The notes: a model not told the origin generated them from the letters alone. A DNA stretch of 64,000 nucleotides from Thermodesulfobium sp. 4217-1 (GCF_039822205.1 NZ_JBAGBW010000006.1:20998-84997); one strand, 5' to 3'; counted from the first letter of the stretch, positions 8,820 through 17,816 are shown. Numbers and translations: made by a program.

Positions 8820-9166
8820 AGCCTGAGAAAGAACCCAATTCTTTATTTCATCTGCATCCTTTATACAATAATCAAATTCTCTTTCAGTTATGTGTTTGCC
8901 GTCATAGTCAGCTTTATTTCTTAAACGCCTCAAGCTGTCTAAAAGACTGCCAATCCATTTTTCATCTGGTTTCTCAGATGTTTTCAAGGCTTTTATTACA
9001 ACGAAGTGCACGTTATTTTTTTATTTTCTTCGCATTTAATTAAGTCTCTGATTGTGCAAAACAAACCATAATATTTTCTGCTGATTGATGTTCGAATGTA
9101 TTCTTCATTTTTATTATTCTCTAATTCTTTTGCAAGATCCAAAAATTTCATCCAATCAAAGCTCAT
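8811..9166 (-). pseudogene. HEPN-domain protein, frameshifted in an A7 run
   Basis: Two reading frames together make one ~118-aa HEPN-like helical protein. The first (ATG 9166 to TAA 8996, 56 aa) reads MSFDWMKFLDLAKELE...TSISRKYYGLFCTIRDLIKC; the second (8811-9011) carries VIKALKTSEKPDEKW and LRRLRNKADYDG. Both resemble HEPN proteins of the type often paired with small partner genes. They join if one A is added to the A7 run at about 9016-9022. The frame change could be a real null mutation, a homopolymer sequencing error or transcriptional slippage. It overlaps the upstream gene by 11 nt, as expected of a coupled operon. Confidence 0.7.
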
Positions 9167-9584
9167 AGGGTTCCACGGTAAAATTTAATCTATTTCCTAC
9201 CTTATCTATAATTTTAACAAACCAATCATAAAAAAACTTTTCTTTAAGCTCTATAACCTTATTAGCATCAAAATTTGACTTTATCACTATAAAAAGCTCT
9301 TCAAATTCTTCTTCAGGATCATTGTCTATTTCAAGAAAAACCTGAGAATTTCCAAAGATATCCCTAATCTCTTCTATCGAAGACTCAAGAACAGTAATTA
9401 GATCCTTATTATTTAAGAGAAATTTACAAACATTTTCATAATCTTCAAAATTATAAAAAAAATCTAAATTTTTTATCTTTCTTATAGTTGAAAGAAAATA
9501 AGAGTTTTCTTCTGTTTTGTTTGGTTGAAGAGATAACGAGCTAATCTTGCCAGATAAATTGTGTAACACAACCGAGGCTTCCAT
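9156..9584 (-). CDS. Unknown partner protein between TIGR04255 and HEPN genes
   Basis: 142 aa, acidic, no recognised domain; the C-terminal half contains VFLEIDNDPEEEFEELFIVIKSNF, predicted beta-rich. The open frame begins at 9602, but the ATG at 9584 sits 6 nt after AGGAGG and overlaps the upstream stop as TAATG, so it is the chosen start. This stop-start fusion upstream and the 11-nt overlap with the HEPN gene downstream show it belongs to a three-gene co-translated unit. My recollection is that similar acidic proteins sit next to HEPN genes in archaea and cyanobacteria. Possible roles include toxin/antitoxin or defence; none is shown. Confidence 0.7.
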   Translation of the reverse strand: MEASVVLHNLSGKISSLSLQPNKTEENSYFLSTIRKIKNLDFFYNFEDYENVCKFLLNNKDLITVLESSIEEIRDIFGNSQVFLEIDNDPEEEFEELFIVIKSNFDANKVIELKEKFFYDWFVKIIDKVGNRLNFTVEPYEL

Positions 9585-10330
9585 TAACTTCCTCCTATCC
9601 AAAAGAGATTTCTCGATTTATCTGTTATAATCGACTCAAAAGTATTTTCAATCTTATTGTGAGACTCTGCCAACCATCCCTCCAAGTCATCGAATGGAAC
9701 AAATTCTTGAGATACCATAGAATAACCAATATCAAGGAGTAATGAACTGAAATTCGGTCTGTCTGAAATAGAAGAGTATAAAGCCACAGTTAAACTCTCT
9801 TTACCGTCTTTAAATGGAAATTCTACTTTTGATATGAAAGAATTATTATTTTTAGCTAATTCTTCTGGAATAAAAGGATAGTATCTAAGGTAATTTTTTA
9901 ATTTTATATTTTGTTTCTTACTAAATTCAAGAAGATTAATGTATCTCAAAGAAATTCTTTTAAAATCTTTTGGCTTTGCTATCTACCTATAAACACTAAA
10001 ATTATCCATTATCATTAACTTAAAGTTTTCCCAACCAATATATGGCTTTAATTGATTTAATATAAAAAGATTAGGAATAGTTTGAATTAGAGCAGTTCTA
10101 TCCCTATTGAAAAATTGATTTCTGACAATAGGTTCGACTCTTTGTACGACACCATTCTTTAATGGCTCAACGTTGAAACTTAATTCAATTTTCTGTTGTT
10201 TACCAGGAAAGTTTCCGTTTATTTTCTCATAAATTAATTCAGGCATGGCATCATCCCATATTTCACCAGGAACAAACTGAAATTCGCACACAACTTCTAC
10301 AATTGGTGGATTCTCATATCTCTTCTTCAT
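9584..10330 (-). pseudogene. TIGR04255-family protein with in-frame amber codon
   Basis: One frame from ATG 10330 to TAA 9584 encodes a ~248-codon protein of the sporadically distributed TIGR04255 family: MKKRYENPPIVEVVCEFQFVP at the start, LKPYIGWENFK mid-protein, then RYINLLEF and FPFKDG in the C-terminal half. A single TAG at 9983-9985 interrupts it between NFSVYR and IAKPKDFKR; the frame on both sides is intact and family-like. The frame extends to 10345, but the ATG at 10330 after AAGGTAGGAACA gives the family start. It is the first gene of the three-gene unit. Either a recent nonsense mutation or amber readthrough. Confidence 0.75.
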
Positions 10331-10400
10331 TGTTCCTACCTTCATAATTTATTTATATTTAACTCCATTTAGAAAAATTATAATACAACTTTTCTGAATT

Positions 10401-10430
10401 AAAAAACCCCGCAATTTTTACATTGCGGGG
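10401..10430 (-). terminator. Rho-independent terminator of the glc/acetate operon
   Basis: On the minus strand CCCCGCAAT, a short loop, ATTGCGGGG, then T6. It lies just after the stop of the DRTGG gene at 10448 and separates that operon from the accessory locus. Confidence 0.92.
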
Positions 10431-10447
10431 TAAAATGAAGATTTTAA

Positions 10448-11509
10448 TTATAAATCAAGGGCTTTGCTAATAGCCTTTAAGTCTACGAATTCCTCTACCA
10501 TAGTAGTTGCCCTTTGAATTTTCTTTTCTTCTCTAATGCGAGCCCTACCAAATACTCTCTCAACAAGCTCAACCACAGTAAGGGTGTCCTGCTTTACGAG
10601 AACGATAGGCACACCTGCATCTTCAGCCTTTGCAAGAACTACGTTGCTTGGATAAAAGTTTCCAGTTAATATTAGAACTTTAGTGGGGGTCTCCAGAGCT
10701 GCCATCTGGATATCTGATCTATCCCCACCCGTTATCACAGCTTTGTTTATTACTCTCCTAAAGTATCTGAGAGCATTGTCTACACTCATAGCGCCGACAA
10801 GGAACCTCTCAACCAGCTCATCGAGCTTGTCTTCTTGACAGAGTATCTCGCCATTTAATACTTCTACTAACTCACGAATACTAATGGACTTCAGGGTCTC
10901 ATCCTGAGGAATTGCCCCAAGGAAATTAATACCCTTACCTGTAAGATATGGTATCAGAAGCCTGTGATGATACTCCCTACAAGCCTGAGTTCCACCAGTT
11001 ACCACGAACCCTAAAAGTCTGTCTTTAAATACTTCCTTCGCTTCAAGAATGTGGTCTGCAAGAATGTCTGTTTCACATTTTGCGACTATTACCACATTAA
11101 GGTCGAGAAGTTCAACGACATCTTTTGGTGCAAGGCTGTACATTTTGCCCTCAGTAAAGTTACCCACTCCCTCTACGAGAATGATGTCATTCTTACTAGA
11201 GAGTTTTTCGAAGCTTTCTTTTACCTGTTTTGTAATGTCTGTCACCTGAGATTTTAGAAACAGGACAGCTAAATCAGGCGTCATAACAACAGGCACCATT
11301 TCGTCAAGCGGGTCACTCAAGCCCAACGCTTTACGTGCAGAAACAGCATCTTCATCTGTCAATAAACCCTCTTCTCTTGTTGGGAGATTGCCAAGAGGCT
11401 TAAAATATGAAACCTTCTTACCCTTTGCCTGGAGATTTCTTGCTATCCCCAAAAGCACCGTGCTCTTTCCAACAAACGACTCTGGTGATACAAAGTATAG
11501 CCCTTTCAT
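10448..11509 (-). CDS. Orphan phosphotransacetylase N-terminal module (BioD-like P-loop + DRTGG)
   Basis: 353 aa. The first ~210 residues are a BioD/CobQ-like P-loop domain (SPESFVGKSTVLLGIARNL, with VEGVGNF as the Walker-B region). The rest is a DRTGG-type domain (NKAVITGGDRSDIQMAALETPTKVLILTG). This pair forms the N-terminal part of long-form Pta, but no catalytic phosphotransacetylase domain follows. Its stop-proximal position and the 4-nt overlap with the ADP-forming acetate-CoA ligase suggest a sensory or regulatory role in acetate/acetyl-CoA metabolism. Function as a stand-alone protein is not established to my knowledge. Last gene of its operon. Confidence 0.8.
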   Translation of the reverse strand: MKGLYFVSPESFVGKSTVLLGIARNLQAKGKKVSYFKPLGNLPTREEGLLTDEDAVSARKALGLSDPLDEMVPVVMTPDLAVLFLKSQVTDITKQVKESFEKLSSKNDIILVEGVGNFTEGKMYSLAPKDVVELLDLNVVIVAKCETDILADHILEAKEVFKDRLLGFVVTGGTQACREYHHRLLIPYLTGKGINFLGAIPQDETLKSISIRELVEVLNGEILCQEDKLDELVERFLVGAMSVDNALRYFRRVINKAVITGGDRSDIQMAALETPTKVLILTGNFYPSNVVLAKAEDAGVPIVLVKQDTLTVVELVERVFGRARIREEKKIQRATTMVEEFVDLKAISKALDL

Positions 11510-13614
11510 TCTGTCCCACCTCCAACGGTTAATCTCATATCAATTGCTACCGCACCCTCTTCAAACACCCTAAGTGGATTGATATCCAATTCCACAATTT
11601 CGGGGAAATCGGTAACCAAATTTGATACCCTTAGTATAGCATCAACAATCGCATTTTGATCAACGCCTTTTTCTCCCCTTGCGCCTGCCAACATTTTAAA
11701 AGATTTAATTTCTCTGATCATATTTCTTGCATCGATCTCAGAAATGGGAGCGATCCTAAAAGAAACATCCTTTAAGACCTCGACGTAAATGCCACCAAGA
11801 CCAAACATAATCATATGTCCAAATTGCGGATCTTTAACCGAGCCGATTATGACGTCTTTGCCAGCAGGAAGCATCTGCTGGACTGATACTCCCCAGATCT
11901 CAGCATCGGGAAAATACCTTCTGGCAGATATCATAATGTCGTCAAAAGCCCTGATTACTTCATCTTTATTTTTAAGCCCTACTTTTACACCGCCCACATC
12001 AGTTTTGTGCAAAATATCAGGAGATGCTATCTTCATAACGACAGGAAACCCTAATTCGGCAGAAAAATCACTTGCTTCCAGACTGGTAGTAGCAAGAAGA
12101 GTTTTGGGAAGATTAAACCCATACCCTTCGAAAACCTCTCTTACCTCCCAATCGCCCAAACTTGGCCTTTTATGCCTATCCTGAGACCTTAGAGATTTTG
12201 CAGCTACGTCAAAATTTGAATCAAATTTTTTGTAAACTGGTTCAGGCTTATTTAACCAAATTTTTCTTTCGTACATAGACTTGAAGACGAATCCCGCTCT
12301 TTCAGGAAATGAATAGTTTGGAACGCTCTTCCCCATCAAATATGATGCAGCAGGGGCAATAGTCTTGCCGCCCATAAATATAGAAAAGACTGGCTTGCTT
12401 GGATCCTTCACCTTTACAATGCTCTCAGCAGTCTCCATTGCCTGAGTGTAAACCTGAGGTGTGAGAATAACCATAACACCATCCACACCCTTATCCTTTA
12501 AAACATTGTCAAGCGCAAATTCATATCTATCAGCAAGCGCATCCCCCAAGACATCTACAGGATTGTAGACTGCAGCAGCAGAAGGCAGATTTGCCCTCAA
12601 TTTCTCTACAATATCACTTGAAATGGTTGCAATGTTTAGCCCAGAGTTTTCTATTGCATCAGAAGCCATGATACCAGGACCGCCTGCATTGGTAACAATA
12701 GCGATGTTACTTCCATTCAACAGCGGCTGATAGGCAAAACCAATAGCAAGATCAAATAGATCTTCTACGGTAGACGCCCTTATAACACCACACTGTTTAA
12801 AAGCAGAGGTGTATGCCTGATCGGAGCCAGCAAGCGAACCTGTATGGCTTGTTGCAGCCTTTGCGCCAGCGGCAGTTGTGCCAGACTTTAGGACTATGAC
12901 GGGTTTTACTTTGGAAGTTTTATATGCAATGTCCATAAAAAGACTGCCATTGTCAATGCTTTCAAGGTACATCAAGATAACATCGGTATCTTTATCATCT
13001 TTTAGCACGTCTAAAAGGTCGACTTCGTTTACATCAGCCTTGTTTCCAATGCTGATAAATTTCGAAAAGCCTATATCGTTAGCGGCAGCCCAATCCATAA
13101 TTGCAGTTGCAAAAGCTCCAGACTGAGATATAAAACCAATATTTCCCTTTTTGGGCATAAATGAAGCAAACGATGCGTTTATATTGTTGTGTGTGTCTAT
13201 TAGACCCAGAACATTTGGTCCCACAAGCCTAATATTATTTGATTTAATTATATCTTTTAGCTCCCTTTCGAGCTTTGCGCCCTCTACGCCAGTCTCTTTA
13301 AATCCTGCTGTGATAACTATTGCGCCCTTAACATTTTTCTGTGCGCACTCCTTCATAACAGGATTTACGAATTTCGAAGGTATCACAAATACAGCAAGCT
13401 CTATATCCTCAGGGATATCCAGAACGCTTTTGTAACACTTGTAACCCAATATAGAATCTGACTTTGGGTTAATAGGATAGATATTGCCATTATATCCTCC
13501 ATCTATTACGTTTTTTAACACCGCATAACCTAACTTCTTTTCTTCACTTGATGCGCCAATTATGGCAATAGACTTTGGTTTAAAAAACATATCCATTTTG
13601 TCCATTTTATACAC
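11506..13614 (-). CDS. Acetate-CoA ligase (ADP-forming), fused alpha-beta
   Basis: 702 aa. An N-terminal CoA-binding Rossmann domain (KPKSIAIIGASSEEKKLGYAV) and succinyl-CoA-ligase-like domains contain the phosphohistidine motif TSHTGSLAGSD near residue 257. A C-terminal ATP-grasp domain (GFPVVMKIASPDILHKTDVGGV) follows. It converts acetyl-CoA + ADP + Pi to acetate + ATP, conserving energy in one step instead of Pta/AckA. GTG 13614 has GGAGG 4 nt upstream; ATGs at 13605 and 13596 are alternatives. It follows glcE after 62 nt and overlaps the DRTGG gene. Substrate could also be another acyl-CoA. Confidence 0.9.
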   Translation of the reverse strand: MYKMDKMDMFFKPKSIAIIGASSEEKKLGYAVLKNVIDGGYNGNIYPINPKSDSILGYKCYKSVLDIPEDIELAVFVIPSKFVNPVMKECAQKNVKGAIVITAGFKETGVEGAKLERELKDIIKSNNIRLVGPNVLGLIDTHNNINASFASFMPKKGNIGFISQSGAFATAIMDWAAANDIGFSKFISIGNKADVNEVDLLDVLKDDKDTDVILMYLESIDNGSLFMDIAYKTSKVKPVIVLKSGTTAAGAKAATSHTGSLAGSDQAYTSAFKQCGVIRASTVEDLFDLAIGFAYQPLLNGSNIAIVTNAGGPGIMASDAIENSGLNIATISSDIVEKLRANLPSAAAVYNPVDVLGDALADRYEFALDNVLKDKGVDGVMVILTPQVYTQAMETAESIVKVKDPSKPVFSIFMGGKTIAPAASYLMGKSVPNYSFPERAGFVFKSMYERKIWLNKPEPVYKKFDSNFDVAAKSLRSQDRHKRPSLGDWEVREVFEGYGFNLPKTLLATTSLEASDFSAELGFPVVMKIASPDILHKTDVGGVKVGLKNKDEVIRAFDDIMISARRYFPDAEIWGVSVQQMLPAGKDVIIGSVKDPQFGHMIMFGLGGIYVEVLKDVSFRIAPISEIDARNMIREIKSFKMLAGARGEKGVDQNAIVDAILRVSNLVTDFPEIVELDINPLRVFEEGAVAIDMRLTVGGGTE

Positions 13615-13676
13615 ATCGCCTCCATAAATTTATAAAACTTTGAGCTATTTTCAATCCAAACACATTGCGATCTGGA

Positions 13677-14918
13677 TTAATAAACATACCTATCAGGAGC
13701 CAGAATGAAATTTGGATCTACTGACTTCTTTAAAGAGTTCATCAAATCCCTATAAACACTGCCAGCCTTTTCCAGAAACAATTTTCTCTTCATTTGAACG
13801 CCCAACTGCCTTTCTGCAACCAACGAACCATTTTGTTCCAGAACCATCTTGTAAATTTCATCATTTTCGTCTGGTAGATTGGTTCTAAAAACAAGTATTC
13901 CTCCATCCTGAGCATGAAATAAAAAGTCATAATTTTTCTCAACTATGAAATTCAAAAAATCAGGACAGGATCTGAGAGATAGCGTCACGTCATCTGCTAA
14001 TAACTTATTCTCTAAGGCCACATCTCCCATACTAAGTCTGCCCTTATATATAGTGTCAAAATCATTTCCTTCAAAGGTCTTTATCTTAGATGACTTCCCA
14101 AACTTCAATATCGTCTGTTTCAGCCTTTCCACCTCAAGCTCTCTGCCCTCGATCAGAATAAAGGCTGCATATTTTGAGCTGCACTCAGAAAGATAGCCAG
14201 CAACTTTGTTGCTCATCAGATCAAGTGCGCTCGCAAATATCTTCAAGGAATCAAATTCCTTTTTAAAGTTGAAAAAGTCATTAATTGAGTCAAATGGCAA
14301 AGTCATTGCCAATCTTTTTTCAGGGAGAGGCATCAGCTTATACATTAATCTGGTAAATATGCCCAAGGCTCCCTCGCTGCCAATCCATGCTATCTTTGCA
14401 TCATATCCAGAAACATTTTTAACCGTTTTGCCGCCTAAGGTTACAATGCCGTGTACAGGAGTAACGAATTCAATCTGCATTGTATTTAATCTAGTATCCC
14501 CATATTTTGCGAATCTCATACCCTGATAATTTTCACCTGCTGCCCCACCAGCAGTACCATTGTAAGACGAAAATGAGTCGATAGGAAAGTAAAGACCAGA
14601 GCCTTCAACCTCAGAATAAATATCCTTTAACTTTGCTCCAGGTTCCACAGTAAGCACAAGGTCATGAGTGTCCATCTCCACTATCTTGTTCATCTTAGAA
14701 AAATCAATAACCAATGAATCTTTTGCCGCAGTGCTTCCACCCGACAAACTGCTCATCGATCCACGCGGCACAACAGGAATCTTTTCCTTGTCTGCCCAAA
14801 GCAGGGCTTCCAGAACGTCTTTGTTGCTTTCGGGATAGATTATTGAATAGGGCGTTTCATCCTTGAAGGGAATATTCTTATCACACAAGTTTTTCTCTAT
14901 CTTTTCAGACTTAAGCAA
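13677..14918 (-). CDS. glcE: FAD-binding oxidase subunit, GlcE-like
   Basis: 413 aa with an FAD_binding_4 (PCMH/VAO) domain: IYPESNKDVLEALLWADKEKIPVVPRGSMSSLSGG, VVEMDTHDLVLTVEPGAKL and a VKNVSGYDAKIAWIGSEGALGIFTRL signature near residue 165. It resembles GlcE, the second FAD-domain subunit of glycolate/lactate dehydrogenase complexes. Start is TTG 14918 with AGGAG 9 nt upstream. Third gene of glcD-glcF-glcE; it probably works at the inner face of the membrane, passing electrons via GlcF to quinone. Glycolate versus D-lactate specificity is not decided by the sequence. Confidence 0.85.
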   Translation of the reverse strand: MLKSEKIEKNLCDKNIPFKDETPYSIIYPESNKDVLEALLWADKEKIPVVPRGSMSSLSGGSTAAKDSLVIDFSKMNKIVEMDTHDLVLTVEPGAKLKDIYSEVEGSGLYFPIDSFSSYNGTAGGAAGENYQGMRFAKYGDTRLNTMQIEFVTPVHGIVTLGGKTVKNVSGYDAKIAWIGSEGALGIFTRLMYKLMPLPEKRLAMTLPFDSINDFFNFKKEFDSLKIFASALDLMSNKVAGYLSECSSKYAAFILIEGRELEVERLKQTILKFGKSSKIKTFEGNDFDTIYKGRLSMGDVALENKLLADDVTLSLRSCPDFLNFIVEKNYDFLFHAQDGGILVFRTNLPDENDEIYKMVLEQNGSLVAERQLGVQMKRKLFLEKAGSVYRDLMNSLKKSVDPNFILAPDRYVY

Positions 14919-14963
14919 GTATTTTCACTCCTCTCTCTTGTAAATCTTGTCAAAGTATTAAAA

Positions 14964-16271
14964 TTATTTGCCGTTTGACTTTTTAATCTCATCCCACAAA
15001 AGACAAACTGTATGCCTTGTGTCTATGTTTAGGCCATCTTGCTTAAGAGCGCCCGATATCTGTGCCCTGCATCCCGGACATCCAAGTGCCACTATCTTTG
15101 CACCAGTATTCTTTATGGTCTCTCTCTTCCTATTTGCTACGTTGGTAGATATCTCCTGATAATAAACGGTAAATCCACCTCCCTCTCCGCAGCACTTCGT
15201 AGAGTTTTCCATCTCAACAAATTCATAAGATGGCATTATGTTTAAGAGGTCTCTTGGTTGGCTTGCCACGCCCTGAAGCCTATTGAGGTGGCAGGCATCA
15301 TGATAGGTCACCTTAATCTTTTCCTTTGTGTTTTTCGGCATCATCTTTTTTAAGTCTTTTAGATGTTTTTGAGCCAAAAATTCAGATACGTCGTAAACCT
15401 TTGCGCCCAGTGTAGTAATATCATCTTGTTTTGTAATCTCAGGATAGACATCTTTTAAACCTGATCCGCCAGTGGCACAAGAAATTATGATTGCATCCAA
15501 TTTGTGTTTTTTAAAAACACTTGAATTTTGAGCTATTTTTTGCTTCAAGGTTTCAAAATCTCCTGCTCCATAATGCGGAAACCCACAGCAACCTTGGCCC
15601 TTTGGGATTATCACCCTATAGCCCAAAGAAAGGAGCACGTTCACCGAGGCCTCAGCAACATCCTGGAAAACGCTGTTTTGCGCACAGCCCACAAAATATC
15701 CCACCGTGCCTATTGGCTTCGCCTTGGGCTCAAGAACCTCAGGGAATCTGTCCATAAATGGCCTGGATGGAATATCTGGCAAGTCTATAAAAGAAAGCCT
15801 TTCCACGCTCTTGCCAAGCATCTTGGGGATAGATAAAGACCTTGCAAGACTAAAAAGCTTCAATCTGTTCGCAAGAGAAATAGCGCCAGTCAATGAAGAC
15901 AGCTTTCCCTGACCCAAAAGTTTTCTATATATCACAGACTTAATCCAGGGCATATCATATCTCTTTACCATTTCAGCGCGCGCCGCTGCAAAAACCTTGT
16001 CAGGAGAGAGCCCCACCGGACAGGCTTGGGCGCAAGCGTGACAAAGCAGACACTTGTTAAATATCATCTCAATTTTATGATTTGGTTCCAATTTGCCGTG
16101 CAACAGTGCCTCTGAAAGAGCGAGTTTACCCCTAGCGCAACCAGTTTCAAGTGAATCTTCATAATATACAGGACAAGTGCTCTGACACATTCCGCATTTC
16201 ATACATTGAATTATCTGTTCTTCATAATATCCTTCTATTAGTGGCAAAGTTTTATCATTAGATGTAGTCAA
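14964..16271 (-). CDS. glcF: Iron-sulfur subunit, GlcF/LldF-like
   Basis: 435 aa with two N-terminal [4Fe-4S] motifs (CMKCGMCQSTCPVY and CLLCHACAQACPVG) and two C-terminal CCG domains (QGCCGFPHYGAG and TKCCGEGGGF), the standard layout of glycolate oxidase subunit F. The frame runs to 16289, but AGGAGG precedes the TTG at 16271 by 6 nt, so that start (MTTSNDKTLPLIEGYYEE) is chosen and the overlap with glcD shrinks to 14 nt. It transfers electrons from the flavin subunits to the quinone pool or another carrier. Confidence 0.9.
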   Translation of the reverse strand: MTTSNDKTLPLIEGYYEEQIIQCMKCGMCQSTCPVYYEDSLETGCARGKLALSEALLHGKLEPNHKIEMIFNKCLLCHACAQACPVGLSPDKVFAAARAEMVKRYDMPWIKSVIYRKLLGQGKLSSLTGAISLANRLKLFSLARSLSIPKMLGKSVERLSFIDLPDIPSRPFMDRFPEVLEPKAKPIGTVGYFVGCAQNSVFQDVAEASVNVLLSLGYRVIIPKGQGCCGFPHYGAGDFETLKQKIAQNSSVFKKHKLDAIIISCATGGSGLKDVYPEITKQDDITTLGAKVYDVSEFLAQKHLKDLKKMMPKNTKEKIKVTYHDACHLNRLQGVASQPRDLLNIMPSYEFVEMENSTKCCGEGGGFTVYYQEISTNVANRKRETIKNTGAKIVALGCPGCRAQISGALKQDGLNIDTRHTVCLLWDEIKKSNGK

Positions 16272-17661
16272 GATGAACCTCCTTAGCACCTACAACCTTG
16301 TTTGGATTTAATTTGTTATCAGGATCGAGTGCTTTCTTTATGTCCCTGAAAAGGCTAAGTCCTTCTTTCTTAAATTCTTTTTCCATAAAAGGAGCCTTTA
16401 CAATGCCTATTCCGTGTTCACCAGTCAAAGTGCCGCCTAAATCGATACAGTAATCAAATATCTCCTTGATAGCCATATCTACCTTCTTCATCTCTTCTTT
16501 GTTTCTTCTGTCAACCAAAATAGTTGGATGAAGGTTGCCGTCTCCAGCGTGACCAAAGCTCCCTATCATCAGATCATATTTACCTTGAATATCGTGAATC
16601 TTCTCAAGCATTTCGGGGACCTTGCTCCTTGGCACGGTAGCATCCTCTAATATGGTAGTGGGTTTAAGTCTTGCCAAAACTGGCAGGGCGGATCTTCTTG
16701 CCTCCATAAGATCCAGCCTTTGGGCATCATCCTTAGCTACAGAAATAGATCTTGCCCCTACCTTCATACATACGTCCTCAAGAATTTTCGCTGAGGCTTC
16801 TACGTCTTCAGCCTCTCCATCTATCTCTATGAGAAGTAGCGCCTCAATATCCCTGGGGAGCCCGATTTTTTTAAAGTCTTCTACCGCATTTATAGTTATC
16901 TTATCTAAAAATTCCATTGTTGAAGGAATAATCTTGTTCTCTATTATTTTCGCAACTGCTGTTCCTGCCAAACCCACACTGTCATACATTATCAAAAAGG
17001 TTTTTCTTGCTTTAGCAGGATAAATAAGTCTAACAGCAATTTTGGTTATAATCCCAAGAGTTCCTTCTGAGCCCACAAAAAGATGGGTCAGATCAAACCC
17101 AGGAGATCCCCTGAGAGCAAGGCTCCCTGTCTGCAAAATATCGCCATTTGGCAATACTACCTCCAAGCCTATAATATAATCCTTTGTAGTGCCATATTTC
17201 AGCGCTCTAAGGCCTCCTGCACCCTCAGCTACACACCCTCCGATAGTTGCAACTGCGATGCTTCCTGGATCAGGCGGGTAAAAGAGTCCCTTTTTAGAAA
17301 CCTCAGCATCAAGAGTGGCAGCAACCACGCCTGGCTCTACAACAGCTATTCTATTCTGAACGTCTATATCTAAAATCTTGTTTAGCCTGTTCAATTCAAT
17401 TACAATGCCGCCATCTGCTGGGATAGAGCCTCCACTCAGATTTGTCCCCGATCCCCTCGGATATAGGTTTACATTATTTTTTCTTGTTAGCTTTACTATC
17501 TTAGATACCTCATCAGAATTGTGAACTACTACGACTAAGTCTGGAACTCTATAAAATTGGGTAGCATCATAAGAATAAAGCATCAGATCGCTCGGATCAG
17601 TCAACACATTTGATTTACCAACAATATTTTCGAGTTCAGTTATAATATTTTTATCAATCAT
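16258..17661 (-). CDS. glcD: FAD-linked 2-hydroxyacid dehydrogenase, GlcD-like
   Basis: 467 aa. FAD_binding_4 domain with VKLTRKNNVNLYPRGSGTNLSGG near residue 50 and VEPGVVAATLD, then FAD-oxidase C-terminal domain ending in GGTLTGEHGIGIVKAPFM, the usual histidine-containing signature of D-lactate/glycolate dehydrogenases. ATG 17661 follows AGGAGGTGATTATAT. First gene of an operon continuing with glcF, glcE, the ADP-forming acetate-CoA ligase and the DRTGG protein. This order suggests D-lactate (or glycolate) oxidation feeding acetate formation, with pyruvate:ferredoxin oxidoreductase located elsewhere. Glycolate is the alternative substrate. Confidence 0.9.
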   Translation of the reverse strand: MIDKNIITELENIVGKSNVLTDPSDLMLYSYDATQFYRVPDLVVVVHNSDEVSKIVKLTRKNNVNLYPRGSGTNLSGGSIPADGGIVIELNRLNKILDIDVQNRIAVVEPGVVAATLDAEVSKKGLFYPPDPGSIAVATIGGCVAEGAGGLRALKYGTTKDYIIGLEVVLPNGDILQTGSLALRGSPGFDLTHLFVGSEGTLGIITKIAVRLIYPAKARKTFLIMYDSVGLAGTAVAKIIENKIIPSTMEFLDKITINAVEDFKKIGLPRDIEALLLIEIDGEAEDVEASAKILEDVCMKVGARSISVAKDDAQRLDLMEARRSALPVLARLKPTTILEDATVPRSKVPEMLEKIHDIQGKYDLMIGSFGHAGDGNLHPTILVDRRNKEEMKKVDMAIKEIFDYCIDLGGTLTGEHGIGIVKAPFMEKEFKKEGLSLFRDIKKALDPDNKLNPNKVVGAKEVHLDYI

Positions 17662-17701
17662 ATATAATCACCTCCTAATAGCATTTTACAACTATTTTTT
17701 T

Positions 17702-17731
17702 AATATATTGTATGTTATTAAATTCAGACAA
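17702..17731 (-). promoter_or_regulatory. Candidate promoter of the glcDFE operon
   Basis: Minus strand TTGTCT (17726-17731), 18 nt, TATATT (17702-17707), about 40 bp before glcD. It lies between the terminator of the fab operon and glcD, where a new transcript must begin. Confidence 0.4.
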
Positions 17732-17779
17732 TTCGCAACATTTTCTGTGGTATTTCACGGTGCAATATACCAACGATAT

Positions 17780-17816
17780 AAAAAAATATAGAGACGCAAA
17801 ACATTGCGCCTCTATA
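17780..17816 (-). terminator. Rho-independent terminator of the fab-ubiE operon
   Basis: On the minus strand a 13-bp stem (arms 17804-17816 and 17787-17799, one G-U pair) with a 4-nt loop, followed by T7. It sits 24 nt after the ubiE stop. Confidence 0.92.

Noticed and set aside
15521..15836. Long plus-strand frames opposite glcF
   Set aside because: They are antisense shadows of a conserved Fe-S protein gene with no family resemblance.
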